From the NCBI GenBank assembly GCA_009746045.1, contig RPFO01000253.1, forward strand, positions 5,592,145 to 5,650,644: a stretch of 58,500 nucleotides of DNA, written 5' to 3'. The notes beneath the pieces were generated by a model. The model had not been told where the DNA came from. It made no database searches and was given only the letters and a program-made list of their open reading frames with translations. How positions within the stretch are numbered: the stretch's first letter is position 1; each line of letters starts with the position of its first letter. Position numbers and translations under genes: made by a program. Below are positions 1 through 11,007 of the stretch, piece by piece. Source of the stretch: Mesostigma viride (Eukaryota > Streptophyta > Mesostigmatophyceae > Mesostigmatales > Mesostigmataceae).

Positions 1-1111
1 ATCCGCAGCTCTGAGCTCACCAGTGATGTGCATGGGGGCAAGAATGTCGCGCCTAAATGCCGTGAGAAGACTCGTCGAGGTCTCATGCATCTGCCGGCTG
101 GTCGAAGTGCTTGACGATGACATTGTGGCTGCGCTGGGTGGGGTCGGCCTCCGCCAAGGGAGGGCTTAATTGTTGCTTGAGCGGTGCCGCGATGGTGGAG
201 GTGGTGGTGGTGTAGTGATGCCTGGGCAGGTAAGTCCGCCCAGTTCTGGGTGGGAGGAGCATCGCTGGCCGGGCCAGCAGATGCCGGCTGGGCAGCGTTG
301 TCCTGCCTGGGCGGTGATGCCTGCGGTGTTTTGCAAGCATTCGATGGCGATGGCGTGGTCGTGGAGGCGCTGGTCGATGTCGTGGAGCTGGATTTTGATG
401 TCGGCGGTGGAGGTGGAGGCGGCAGTGGAGGTGGAGGCGAGGAGGGTGCATGGAGGTGGAGGTGACGGTGGTGGAAATGTGAGGAAGCTAGCTCAGTAGC
501 CAACGTGCCTCCCATTGCGGCCACATCTGCGGCAAGGGGGGTCACGTGCTGCTGCATGGAGGGCCTCCCGGTAAGGATGGAGCGAAGTGTAGGTGCGGAG
601 ATGGATGGAGCCCATGATCTCGCCGTCAGACTTCGTGAGGAGGGAGCAGAGAATCAGGTGCTGAAGGTCGGGCCGGTTGTAGTGGAGGCCCGTCAGCAGC
701 AGATCTCGGTTTTGAAGCCTGCGGCCATCTGGCTCGAGAAGACGGTTGATGCTGTGAAGGTGGAGGCACTGTCAGCTCAAGGAGCGAGGCGTAATCCCCG
801 TAGAAAATGCACTCCAGAGCAGTGCACTGGGCAATGTTGTACCAGTCGTAATCGTCGACATCGAAGGTTTTGAGCTTGAAACGAGGTTCGGTTCGCGGAC
901 CGCGGATGGGCGACTGCGTTTGGTTTTGGGCGATGCCGATGGCGAGGCCGCGTGAGCAGCCGAGTGAATTAATTACCACTAACGCTTGGCTAGGGTCACC
1001 GCGCTGCCTGGGAGGCCGGGAGGCGGAACTGCAGCTGGGGCTGCAGGCGTATTTGCTTGGCTCATTGCAGCCTCCAAACTGCGATTCAGTCGAGTTGCGT
1101 TTGCTGGCCAT
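1..1111 (-). other. Unrecognised minus-strand coding-like region, probably a remnant
   Basis: The minus strand is open from 1111 to 626 (161 codons starting MASKRN). Shorter open stretches follow in other frames towards position 83. They are rich in Pro, His, Ser and Thr, with a poly-Pro run near 430-465 followed by a Ser/Thr run. I recognise no domain. The frame changes could be unrecognised introns, decay, or an ORF1-like retroelement fragment cut by the window edge. No splice model is convincing, so no function is proposed. Confidence 0.2.
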
Positions 1112-1926
1112 AATAGTTCGTTATGGCGTCGGGAAAATATATCAGCGTATGCGTCTTAGAAAGACGCCGTGGTGCTTTGCGTAATAGCTGCAGGCACCTC
1201 ACAATACTACGTTACAGCTGTAACCGATGATGATATCTAGTAGCAGATGCGCCAAGAAAAGACGCATCGGTTAACCGAATTGCAAGTGATCTGACTGCAT
1301 TTGGGGCTCAGACGCAAAAGTTCCGAGCTCCGCCGTCAGCCATGTCCGCTCGTGGCTCGTGGCTCGTGTCCGGACCCATCCATAGGTCATGTCAGTCATT
1401 ACGTCAGCCAGGCCATGCTTCCAAATGTCCAAGAAAAGCTGCACACTGTGCAAAGACAAAAACAAGATATTGCAGCACGGTGCAACAGTCGGCAGGTCGA
1501 GCTAACAGCCCGCGGCAGAGATAGTACTGCCGGAATGAGGCTCCGCGATTGGAAAAAAAAATTGGCGCACATGATGAGACAAGTATTCCTGGATTATGTC
1601 ACTACGCATCGCATGGAGGTCATCATCACCAATGATGCGCGCGCTAGCTTGTGCTCAAAATCGCCATGCATGTCGGATCCCTGTCACATTCAAGTCCAAC
1701 AGACTATAGAGCGCGCCACATCAGTAAGGTGCCGGCAGCAGCGCGAGCTCTGGACAACAACATAATATTGCAAAGTCTACTCTGACATATTTGAGCACAG
1801 CACCTGCCCAGATGTGTCAGTGATTTACTGCCACAGCTAGCATGTCCGGCCGGGGGTTGTGGGTTAACCCTGGGAATGCCCCTAAAAACCCTCAGGCTCC
1901 GGGCTGGAGAGGCCTTTATATTCTCC
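1112..1926. other. Intergenic, mostly unexplained
   Basis: No supported gene. It contains the short remnant at 1391-1465 described separately. The open frames near 1301-1765 lack any recognisable domain or splice context. Confidence 0.4.
1391..1465 (-). repeat. Remnant of the retroelement also seen at 11.0 kb
   Basis: About 70 bp match 11008-11070 at roughly 85 percent. Read on the minus strand, both copies translate to a similar peptide (FLDIWKHGLADVMTD versus FLDVWNHGMANVMTD). This suggests a shared tail of one retroelement family whose longer copy includes the RT fragment at 11242-11991. Confidence 0.55.
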
Positions 1927-2345
1927 CAAACCGGCGCCTCTAAATGTGTGTGTTCGACAAGACTATCTGTGGGCTCTAGACCATGGGGCAGCCTTACTGC
2001 ATCCGCGATGAGTCAGCTGGCCATGCTTTGCCCATGCAGAGAGCCACTCTCTACTGAGACGCCATCATGCCCAAGCCATTGCTTAGCCATGATCATCTTC
2101 CACCCCATGTACGTCCGCAACTTTGCTGCTGGAATACATGGTGGTGCATGTGCACCTCAGTTGTGCACCCTGAGTACTTACAGGTGGCAGGTTACACCAA
2201 CCACCTGCAGGTTGTCGCCTAGAATGTATTGAAAACCATTTGCCCCTTCTCAGGGATATGTGTTACTACATATCCTCCCCACGGAGGTATCAAGGAGAGA
2301 ACCAGCGCAGTATCAAGGAGACAACCAGCGCAGTATGTTCTTAAT
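1927..2345 (+). repeat. Dispersed repeat family A, copy 1
   Basis: Long similarity to the inverse of 31612-32000 and to 14098-14460. Shared landmarks are GACCATGGGGCAGCC, GAGAGCCACTCTCT and TGCTGGAATACATGGTGG, ending in TATGTTCTTAATTAATT. Copy 1 carries an extra direct duplication near 2287-2335 (TATCAAGGAGA.AACCAGCGCAG twice), and a single copy of that unit occurs at about 10508-10530. It has no coding capacity and is probably a non-autonomous element. Confidence 0.7.
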
Positions 2346-2997
2346 TAATTAGCATGTCCGAACGGCCTTTTGCACCATGTCGTGAATATTGGGTGAGTGC
2401 GTTCCTGACTGCAGCAGCCGGCAGGTGACTTCAGACCTGCCCCCCACGGTGACATTGCATGGCACGGCCCTTGGCATGATTCAGAGCCTTTGCCAGCTGC
2501 AACTCAGACGTAGCTAGTGTGAGATAAGCCAATGTATCGGCGCGACATTGGCAGCAAAGCAGAGTAGCTAGGCCACAATATAGGACTGCATGCGACAATG
2601 ATCATGAGGACTCTGCGCTGTGATACCCCCGGGGCTAGGGGAGCCAATCGCATGGGTGCCATGGCAGTCATACTTAGTACTTACAATTGGTGGGCTGGGA
2701 TGCTGGTTGGCTGCGGCAAGTAGTACTTTTGCAACCACTCTGCACCTCAACGCGGCCGGAAGTTTGCTTCTAGATAATTCTCGGGAACAGCCTGAGTTCT
2801 GAAGGAAACATGCCTGGCTGTATTCTAGCTGGAATGACTGGGCCCCAGGAAAATGGCGGCACTGATCCAAATTCAGCAATGGAACCTGTCTACGCTAGTT
2901 ACGACGTTACTCTGCAAACTAGAACACTTTCTTAACTTAGGATGGAGTTTGGAGTTCATATATGTAGTTAAAGCGAGCCTAAGCTAGGCTAAGGGGG
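2346..2997. other. No gene seen
   Basis: Short open frames only, with no motif or splice context. I see nothing else supportable here. Confidence 0.4.
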
Positions 2998-3080
2998 GTT
3001 GATACACAGGGATTAAAAGCACTTCGGTGCTCCGTGACTCCCCAACGGGAGCACGAGTTTAATTAATTAATTAATTAAGG
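2998..3080 (+). repeat. Dispersed repeat family B, copy 1
   Basis: The segment contains GGGATTAAA, then CCGTGACTCCCCAACGGGAG, then a TTAATTAATTAA run. Related sequence lies inverted at about 14632-14700 and in part at 31326-31358. A and B occur in the same relative order and orientation at 2-3 kb and at 31.3-32 kb, so they may be two parts of one element. Confidence 0.55.
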
Positions 3081-3098
3081 GGGGTTGCCTTGCAGCTG

Positions 3099-3231
3099 CG
3101 AGTCTAGAATGCCTGTGCAGCCACCATGTTCAGCTTGAGTGAGGTTGTACTACAAGTAATTAAAACCTCAGAGTAGTAGTACAACCTCACTTAAGCTAGT
3201 GCATAGTGGCTGCGCATGCATCGTAGACTCG
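3099..3231. repeat. Long imperfect hairpin (about 55-bp arms)
   Basis: The left arm starts CGAGTCTAG and runs to GAGGTTGTACTAC. The right arm is its imperfect reverse complement and ends CTAGACTCG-like at 3231. About 20 bp of A-rich loop separates them. The arms share GCAGCCAC and AGTGAGGTTGTACTAC. It could be a foldback MITE or a small-RNA precursor; no target duplication is obvious. Confidence 0.6.
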
Positions 3232-4155
3232 AAAAAAGGGCGTCAAGGCTCTTTGGCTTGCAGACGCGACGTTCCCAGCGCTACTAAGCCGAAAGAGATT
3301 GCATCACGGCATTTATATACTAAACCGCATGTGATATCGGACGGCGTACACCTAATAGACCCCAACTGTCGAAACCATTATGCATTCGCATTTCAAGTGC
3401 CGGCGCTGCAGTTGACTAAGTCCCGGCGGGAGTACGCAAATCACCCGCAAGTATGGCGTCGGGTAGATGTTCTCAGTCATTTCAGTTTCAAGCGCGGGTC
3501 ATGGGGCATTGCCGGATTTGATTGGATTGGAAATATTCGACAATTTATAATGCGCTGCTGCACGCGCTAACCCCGGAGCTAGGTAGAATCCCATCATCAG
3601 CGGCAAATTGGCCAGCATGTGATGCCAAGTACCACGTAGTAGAACGTGACAATATATATCCTTATATATAATTTGCGACGTCCAATCGTACCCACGTTAC
3701 ATCACTGAGAATCAAGCTGGGATCAGTTGGTGTCGACGGCGCAAAGTCGGTTATCTAGATAGCGGCGACATATGATAAGCCATACACGGAACGTAAATTA
3801 TTATTTAACCTACGTGCGCCCACCGCCGGCCGCGCACCCTATCGCGCCGTCTGCCTAATAATTCCTTATGGCGCAGTTGAGTAATTGAGTTGAGTTGAGT
3901 TGAGTTTATCCCGCGCCGGTGGTCCGACAGGTCTTGGCGCAGTGATGAGCACTGAGCACCGCCAAAGTGCGAATCCGGCAAGAATCCGGAATCATTTTAC
4001 TTACCGGGAAACCTGAGTTTCTACGAAAAATGCGAATATTATCAGGCGGAGCCAATTTTCGGAAGAACCGTTAGGTTCGCCAGAATTGGCGAAGCTTATA
4101 AGGCCGTACACGTGAGAAAACATAGGAATAGGGCAGGGAATAGGGGATGAAAATC
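3232..4155. other. No supported gene
   Basis: An open frame at 3199-3570 (123 codons) begins inside the hairpin's right arm and has no recognisable domain, so I do not call it. A short direct repeat of GAGTT lies near 3880-3906. Nothing else is supportable. Confidence 0.4.
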
Positions 4156-4200
4156 CGTCAATCCATCCATCCATCCATCCATCCATCCATCCATACATCC
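4156..4200. repeat. CCAT microsatellite
   Basis: Ten or so CATC/CCAT units in tandem. The apparent MDGWMDGW reading frame opposite is a by-product of the repeat. The repeat is flanked by an inverted pair of about 30 bp (CGGAGCCAATTTTCGGAAGAAC near 4037-4058 and GTTCTTCCGAAAATTGGCTCCG near 4228-4249). Confidence 0.85.
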
Positions 4201-4562
4201 ACCGAATTTGCACGCATAAGGGTGAGGTTCTTCCGAAAATTGGCTCCGCCGTAGAGTTTCAACGGGCAAGTTGCAAACACGCACGTTACTAATTGATTAT
4301 TTTTTCATGACGCCCTGCTTGTATGAGTGCTTACCTGTCTCGCGTGTGACGCTACTACTGACGCATTGGTCCCGCCAACTGAGGCCTTGGCGGGCGCCAA
4401 CCTGGATGCTTGTAATGCCCCCAACTGGCGTCACGGTGTGACGAGTGGCCTGCGTTGCTCCATTCCGTAAAGGCACGACGGACATGTCAGTATCTTGTCT
4501 TGCCACCTCCAAGCACTGCACCCCCACTACAGATTCTCTGCTGCCCATGTGCGGCGTGGGAC

Positions 4563-4592
4563 ACAACAACAACAACAACAACAACAACAACC
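4563..4592. repeat. AAC microsatellite
   Basis: About ten tandem CAA/AAC triplets. Confidence 0.85.
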
Positions 4593-5219
4593 AGAACTGC
4601 ACCCCCGGCAGAATCTTTCCGGGCATCGAAGGGCCAACCCCCCTAGTTTCTAGTTTCTCTGCAGGAGCCGCCCGTCGCCCCTTTAATTCCCGTTCTAGTC
4701 AAGCTGCAACTTCCCGAGTTCCGAGTTTACTCCCGAGTATCCCATGTCCTGGAAACCGAGATGCTGGAATGCGGCAGGCCGGCCTGTCCCTTGACCTTTC
4801 GAAGTCCACGAGGCGGGCAAGAAATTGCCGGGAAATGTATTGATTGGTCCTCCCGGCCGCGCCCGACGGTTCGCACCGAGCACTTGGGGCATCCCGTTGA
4901 CGTCCGTCACTCGCCAGAGGCACAAACGTCACAAACAACAACGTGCCAGCTCCCAACCTACCATTGACTGCAGCCGAATGCACGCCCGAGCCCGCGAGAC
5001 GCGAACCAAGCACAAGTGACACGTTTCCCACGCACTTCCATTTGATAATCGGCTCCTTGAAATGGTGCGCGTGGTGCATTGCTGTCTGTCATGTAGCCGC
5101 CTTCGTCGCTCTGTTCCCTACGTTTTTCTGCATTTTTTTAAGGAATGCGCTGCAGTTTTACCAACTTACGTTCCTTCCACGTCGGCTGGCTTTGGAATTG
5201 GTTTCTATGGCAATTGCAG
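4593..5219 (+). promoter_or_regulatory. Upstream region of glutamine synthetase; first exon not resolved
   Basis: This stretch precedes the first clear glutamine synthetase exon. It should contain the promoter and any short exon with the start codon. No TATA box or start is convincing. An ATG at 5145 is in frame through the presumed acceptor at 5218-5219 and would add 25 residues, so it is the alternative start. Confidence 0.35.
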
Positions 5220-8200
5220 TCTACCACCATCAAGACTTTGATCCATCCGGGTATCTACAAGTCCGAGTTTTACGATTTACCCCAACATGGCAAGATCATG
5301 GCCGAGTATATCTGGATTGGAGGCTCAGGGAACGACATTCGCTCCAAATCCAGGGTAAGTAGCCCTTCTTTACCTCGCGTCGATTTCTCGGGTTGCAGGT
5401 GCCCCAAAATGTTCCTGGTCCTAGCGTGACCGCTGTCGGGTTGTGCTATGTTAGACCGCGGCTGCAATGCAGCACTTCGACATCTACGCAGGTTTTATTT
5501 ATTTCGCCCGGCCCCGGCTGGCCGGTCGCCTCCCTTGTCTGCCTTTGCTTCCATGCAGACCTTAAATGCGAAGCCAACCTCCCCAAGCGAGCTCCCACTA
5601 TGGAACTATGACGGCAGCAGCACGGGCCAGGCCCCTGGCCACGATTCCGAATGCGTTGTGAAGCCACAGGCGATCTTCCCAGACCCGTTCCGGGGCGGCG
5701 ACAACATCCTCGTCATGTGTGACACGTACGAGCCACTCAAGCCAGGCCAGACAGAGATGACGCCGCTTCCCAGCAACGGTCGGTGTAAAGCCGCAAAGCT
5801 GATGTCGGACCCTCGAGTGCTCGCGGAGGATCCCTGGTTCGGCATCGAACAAGAGTACACCCTGCTCGACGCCGATACCAAGTGGCCGCTCGGCTGGCCT
5901 GCGGGCGGCTACCCTGGACCCCAAGGTTGGTCCCCTGGTTTTCTTGTTAGTAGTAAGTCATGTCTTGAGAGACCTGTCTGGGCAGCTTGGAAGGGCAGGA
6001 AATCAGCATTCGCTAACCGTGCGTTGGATGCAGGCCTTCCAAACTTGACGGGATGGACTCCACTTGGAGGTTTTACCTTTTCTGTCGATACAATAAACTT
6101 TATATTTGCTCGTTGGTTTTTATTGTCAGGTGCATACGTGTGATGGTTGTGCAGGTGCAGGTAGCCGATGGGGTAGAGTTTTGGGGGGAGGGGCAGGGGG
6201 GGGGGGGGGTATTAATTGCTCCTTGCTCATGGGGGGTGTCCAAAACATAAATATGAGACCGTAACGCTGTATATTTTCAAAAGTTGGCCATTGGACCCTA
6301 CCTACCTAGCTTTCGGGCGCTTTATGTAGCAAAACCTTGTGAAGCCAGGAGTTCTGGGGGTCGAGATAGGGAGCACAATGATCAGCTCCGCGAGCTCTAC
6401 CGTTTGAGCAGTTGGTATGGGAAAATTCCGATGTTCTAAAATGGGTCATTGGCTGGCGCGTCGCGATTCTGGCACGGCGCGGCGCTGGAGAGCGAAGGCT
6501 TGTAATGGTGGCAGACGGCAGCATACTTCCGTGCCTAGGGGCAGCACCATCCTGCGGGCACTCCCCCTCCTCTATGGTACCTGCCAAAAATTTGACTGTA
6601 GATTTGGGTTCAGCTCACCAAGGGCTATCAGTTTGTTCGTCAAACTGTTTCAAAATTCCGACCATACAGGGAGCTAGCAGAATATCCCAAGTGTTTTGTT
6701 TTATAAAACCCATATCGGCCCGGCACCCTACCTCCCTACCCTTTTTAAGTTTACGGTTTTTGAGGCTCTGTCACTTCTAACCTAGGTACCCCCTGCGGTT
6801 GCGACCAGTGGCAAACATGCTTGATTTCGCTAGATATATTCGAATTCAGCGTTGTGTAAAATTTCTTCTTTTCGGACACCCACACATGTGTTATGTGCGC
6901 GTTATAATATGTTCCGCCAGTCTTCTCTCCCCAATCAGGTCACCCCCAATTCATAAACGTTATTTCACAAATGTGAGAATGCTTTCTGAAATAGCAGTGA
7001 TGAACCAAACCCAATCTGCAATCTCTATCTGCTGCAGATTAGTCCCTAGGGGCAGACAGGATGCGGCCTAGTCAACAGATAGAACAGGTGCACTAGCAAC
7101 CACACAACTGACGAGCTTATCTCGTTGCAGGCCCGTACTACTGCGATGAATCCAACGAGGAATTAAACCAATTTCGTCATTTATTTCTTTTCGCCCCACT
7201 TCCCCACGCCCACCCAACGGACCTGTACCCGTGCTACTGCGGCAAATTAGTAACAAGAAACTGACCCCAATGCATCATCCTTCATGGCCTTGGTCCCAAA
7301 CTTTTTTATCAAACTTGACGCACTCGCTCAACCACATTTATTCATTCACACCATCAACACACTTCATCAACCACAGGCCCCTACTACTGCAGCAACTTCC
7401 TTACAAGAAACTTAGCCCAATGTATCCTTGATTGCTCTTGATCCCACCCCCTATCATCCCCACTTCCCACTCTATCAATGTGCTACAGGCCCCTACTACT
7501 GCGGCAACGGGGCAGGCCGCGCGCTCGCCCGCGACGTGTGCGACGCCCACTACAAGGCTTGCCTGTATGCGGGCGTGAAGATTAGCGGCACCAACGCCGA
7601 GGTCATGCCGTCGCAGTGGGAGTACCAGGTGGGCCCCTGCCAGGGCATCGAGAGCGGCGACCACATGTGGATGTCCCGCTTCCTGCTCGAGCGCGTCGCG
7701 GAGCGGTTCAACGTGCTGGTCTCGTTCGACCCGAAGCCCATCCCGGGCGAGTGGAACGGCGCGGGGTGCCACACCAACTACTCGACCAAGGCCACGCGCA
7801 CAGCGCCTGGCGGGTACGACGCGATCGTCGCGCAGATCAAGAAGCTGGAGGCACGGCACGTGGAGCACATCAAGGTGAGGGGCGGGTGTGGTTACGTGTA
7901 GGAGGAGGATCTCGTGCGAGGGCTTGCAGTAGTAGTTTGTGGAAGATCAGGAGGCTGGAGGCACAGCACGTGGTCAAGCGCAACGTGAGGGATAGACGAG
8001 CTCGACGTTTTGCTAAGAATGGTCGTTAGTTATCAAGTTTGGATTGGAATTTGAAAATTAATGTTTAAGACAAGGGCAGTCAGGGCACTGAGTTAATGGA
8101 TTGGTCTGTACCGTATTGGTTGTTCATAATTTTAACTACTCACAGGCATACGGTGAGGGCAACGAGCGGCGGCTGACCGGCCGATGCGAGACGGCCTCCA

Positions 8201-8364
8201 TCCACAAGTTCTCCTACGGTGTCGCCGACCGCGGGTCGTCCATCCGCATCCCCCGCAGCGTGCCCGTGGAGGACTGCGGGTATTACGAGGACCGGCGGCC
8301 GGCATCCAACATGGACCCTTACGTGGTCACGGGGAAGATTGTCGAGACCACGCTGCTGATGTAG
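5220..8364 (+). CDS. Glutamine synthetase, eukaryotic GSII type
   Basis: Catalyses ATP-dependent condensation of ammonium with glutamate to glutamine, the entry step of nitrogen assimilation. Four exons are visible: 5220-5354, 5559-5925, 7489-7874 and 8146-8364 (stop TAG). All introns are GT-AG and the frames join cleanly to about 368 residues, close to the usual 350-380. Family motifs appear in order: AEYIWIGG, the DGSSTGQA signature, [18 protein letters not shown] (metal-binding Glu), [26 protein letters not shown], the ATP-site stretch [20 protein letters not shown], then GSSIRIPR and [14 protein letters not shown] near the end. The N-terminal exon is uncertain: the first visible exon begins at an AG after GCAATTGCAG and has no Met of its own, so either a short upstream exon or the ATG at 5145 supplies the start. 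Whether it is cytosolic or plastid cannot be decided without that exon. Introns 3 and 4 carry copies of the exon edges. Confidence 0.95.
7128..7425 (+). repeat. Three decayed copies of the exon-3 acceptor edge inside the intron
   Basis: The real junction at 7481-7510 reads CTACAGGCCCCTACTACTGC. Similar sequence occurs earlier in the same intron: at about 7131 (GCAGGCCCGTACTACTGC), about 7218 (GGACCTGTACCCGTGCTACT) and about 7374 (CACAGGCCCCTACTACTGC). The 7218 and 7374 copies also share downstream intron sequence around AAGAAACT and CCCAATG. The pattern is a degenerate tandem array of intron 3' end plus exon start. Two copies keep a usable AG. Confidence 0.8.
7944..7991 (+). repeat. Decayed copy of the exon-3 donor edge in the next intron
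   Basis: The true exon end at about 7833-7880 (ATCAAGAAGCTGGAGGCACG ... AACGTG or AAGGTGAGG) is echoed at 7944-7991 as ATCAGGAGGCTGGAGGCACA, ending in AACGTGAGG. It therefore preserves a GTGAGG donor-like site. The two copies are about 110 bp apart. Confidence 0.8.
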
Positions 8365-9558
8365 AATACGTCGTTCATGGTTCCATGGTGGTCGTGCGCT
8401 CATGCCTGGAGATTTGTGCTGGGTGGCTGCTCAACAGACGGTCACCCGCAACATGCATAAGGGCATGTTATTGGAGAACAGGTTCCCCAGAAAAGGGGTC
8501 CATCCATCTATGCGGAGCACCGGAAAGCCCTGGAAGTCCATGCATCCATCCATGCGTTGACTGCTCGGTTGGGCCACATAGAGGCTGCCAGTCCAGCCCA
8601 GTGTCAATAGATAGCACTATATGACGCTTGTGAGATATCTCCTTGGGTATCTGGAGATGTCTCCCTTGCTTAGGCTATTCTTGATAGGTATATTTCAAAT
8701 AGTTATCTTGAGTAGTTCCCAGTGGGACACCCAGTTTAGGAGGTCTGGTCGCCTTTCCTTGTGACGGATGTCCCTAATTGTTTATAGACCTGTAGATTGA
8801 TCTTGGAGTCAGGTGTGCCGCCACTAGTCATGGCCCAACTTTTTGGTGGCCATGTGCTGGTGTGAAGTGGATGCTGTATACTGTGGCAGCTAACTCCCTG
8901 TCATCTGGCTGCAGCACTGTTTTCAAGGTCTGGCTGCAGTTGGCTGTTTGATGTTGTATTTGAAAGCGCTGTAAGCCCTGTTCATCGTTTAGGCGATAAC
9001 ATGCTAGATCGACAATATGGTTCTGTCATGTATTGGGGCTGTGTTGCGGTTACCTCCTCGCGCCTTGCAGCAGCAAGAGAGTGATCGAATCACAATCCTT
9101 GTGCTTTAGTTGCAGCTCAGCAGCTGGCATTTGGTGGGGACCCATCCGCCATGACAGCCGATCAAAGCTGCTTGTCTGTCCAATGCAAGCATGCGGTGAG
9201 AGGGCACACGAATCTAGTGATGAAATTGCAGCCTGTAGTTTAGTTTTTGGTATACTAATTGCCATTGAATTATTTTTAAATTCATTCATTCCCATGCCAT
9301 GAAATGTGCACAGATCAATGCAGCGAGAATCGACTTCCAAAATATGTTGGTCTGTCCAACGTTCGAGTACGTGTCAGCATGTGCATGTTGTGCACACGCC
9401 GGTTGCACTGCTCTGTTCCTCTACGTTCTGAGCTGAACTGCAAAGAATGGCATGCATGCAACGCATACAAACTTGGGGTCAATCAATCAGTGAAAGTACA
9501 TGGCTACTTGCCATAAATTTGCGTCCTGATTGCCTTCGTGGGTGGGGACCTGTACATT
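8365..9558. other. Glutamine synthetase 3' UTR and spacer
   Basis: No gene seen. The first 600 bp is plausibly a long 3' UTR ending near the TGTAA at 8970. A CATCCATC run lies near 8540-8555. The remainder is unexplained. Confidence 0.45.
8970..8974 (+). terminator. Candidate poly(A) signal TGTAA for glutamine synthetase
   Basis: TGTAA is the common chlorophyte polyadenylation signal. This one lies about 600 bp after the stop, within the usual range of long algal 3' UTRs. It is short enough to occur by chance. Confidence 0.4.
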
Positions 9559-9565
9559 AACAATA

Positions 9566-9778
9566 CTTTTGCGGAGAACTTTTGCGGATGACTGTAGGTG
9601 TAAGTTGGCGATGCCATGGTAACCGGAGACGTCCGTCCTATAGTCAGCAAAATTGGTGCGAGAGGTCCCCACTTCGATTCCGGTCGGATTCATTTGCAGA
9701 TCGCGTTTTTCCGCGTTTTCCGCGGCCCGGCACTGAACGCAAATGGTTTTCACCTTTGCGGAGTGCCTGATCAGAATA
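9566..9778 (+). repeat. tRNA-like SINE, copy 1
   Basis: About 210 bp, nearly identical to 17969-18177. It contains an RNA polymerase III B-box-like GTTCGATTCC with a following GGTCGGA that can pair with TCCGTCC about 50 bp upstream, and an A-box-like stretch between, so a shortened tRNA shape is recognisable. The element is flanked by AACAATA at 9559-9565 and 9779-9785, a likely target-site duplication. Outer ends share TTTGCGGA motifs. Confidence 0.65.
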
Positions 9779-9785
9779 AACAATA

Positions 9786-10885
9786 AGCTGCTGTTGTGGG
9801 TACCTCCCTCGTGAATCACCGCCTCGGCTATACACACCGCGATCATGCCTCAGACGATGCAGGGCTACGTGATCTTCATTATGTGTGGCTCTATTGATGT
9901 ATGGCGCGTAGCTGGCCGCAACTTAGTGGCACCGCATTATTTGGCTCAGCCTACTACAGTACATTGGCTATGCCTAGTTTCCCAGTCAATGCACCCGCCA
10001 GTTTACCCGGGGGCCTCACCGACACTTCAATCTTAGTGCAACCACAGCATCTGGATGCGAGACTCAAGCGAGTAGTGCAAAATCATCAGTCCGTCTGAAA
10101 GACGCTAAGAGAAGGGAGCCTAGCATGTACACTAGGACACTTATAGGGCGTAAAGACTCAAGGCATAACAAATGTAGATTGCCCTTAGGCCAGGTCGCAG
10201 GTAACATTCGGTTTTCATCGACGAATGCGGAACCCAAAACTGAAAGGATGAACCTTCCCGGCAATTTCGGGCTTGAACTGACACCATAGTGCAATTGCAG
10301 AACACCGAACTATCAGTCCGTCACGTACTGAACGCGGTTTCCAATTACAGCATAAAAAACCTTATGCGTGCCTTCCTGGTCAAGGCAAATGCAGTTGGCC
10401 TTCTGAATTAGGCAATCTGATAAAGTCGCGGTTGATAACCATTCCTGTCGTCTCTTCAGTAAAGGAAACTGACATCAGTTTATGAGCGGTAAATAGGTAC
10501 ACACTGATATCAAGGAGACAACCAGCGCAGGCCAGAAATCGGGAGAATCCGGACCATGGTAGCTCGAGCCTGCCGTTATCTTGTCCGCGTGTTCGAGTCG
10601 TTCAGGATGATGAAGATGAATGGTGATGGAAATGTGTATCCTTGTGCATGGAAATTATGGCTGGCTTACGTGTAGAGCGACTAGATGACCTAGACGGAGG
10701 GGCCGGAAACAGCATGCTTGATCAGGGCGTGTGTTTCAAGCCTAACTGGCCGGGAGTGTCCAGTGGTCCCCATCTAGTGCTTAACGGTTGGGGGATGATG
10801 CAGACCATATTTGTTTAAACTTTTGTGTAATTATTTTTCTAATGAGATTAGCATAGTACTCCGTGGCATGCCTTTGCGCATGACA
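9786..10885. other. No gene seen
   Basis: Short open frames without motifs. One copy of the TATCAAGGAGACAACCAGCG unit from repeat A lies near 10508-10530. Confidence 0.4.
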
Positions 10886-10920
10886 CGCAAGTACTTACTT
10901 ACTTACTCACTTACTTACTA
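10886..10920. repeat. ACTT microsatellite
   Basis: About eight tandem TACT units with one interruption. Confidence 0.75.
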
Positions 10921-11007
10921 GTGGTGAGCACCATTGCTGCGATCGCTCTCCCACCATTTACGAGGAAATACCCGCAAATGGAAAACCACTGAAAAGGTCT
11001 AGCTAGT

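Noticed and set aside
3199-3570. 123-codon plus-strand frame
   Set aside because: Starts inside a hairpin arm, with no domain, no splice context and no poly(A) signal.
4096-4284. MDGWMDGW repeat peptide
   Set aside because: Pure translation of the CCAT microsatellite.
9600-9680. tRNA gene
   Set aside because: The B-box and acceptor-like pairing are present, but the anticodon arm is missing and the copy sits within a repeated, target-duplicated element, so SINE fits better.
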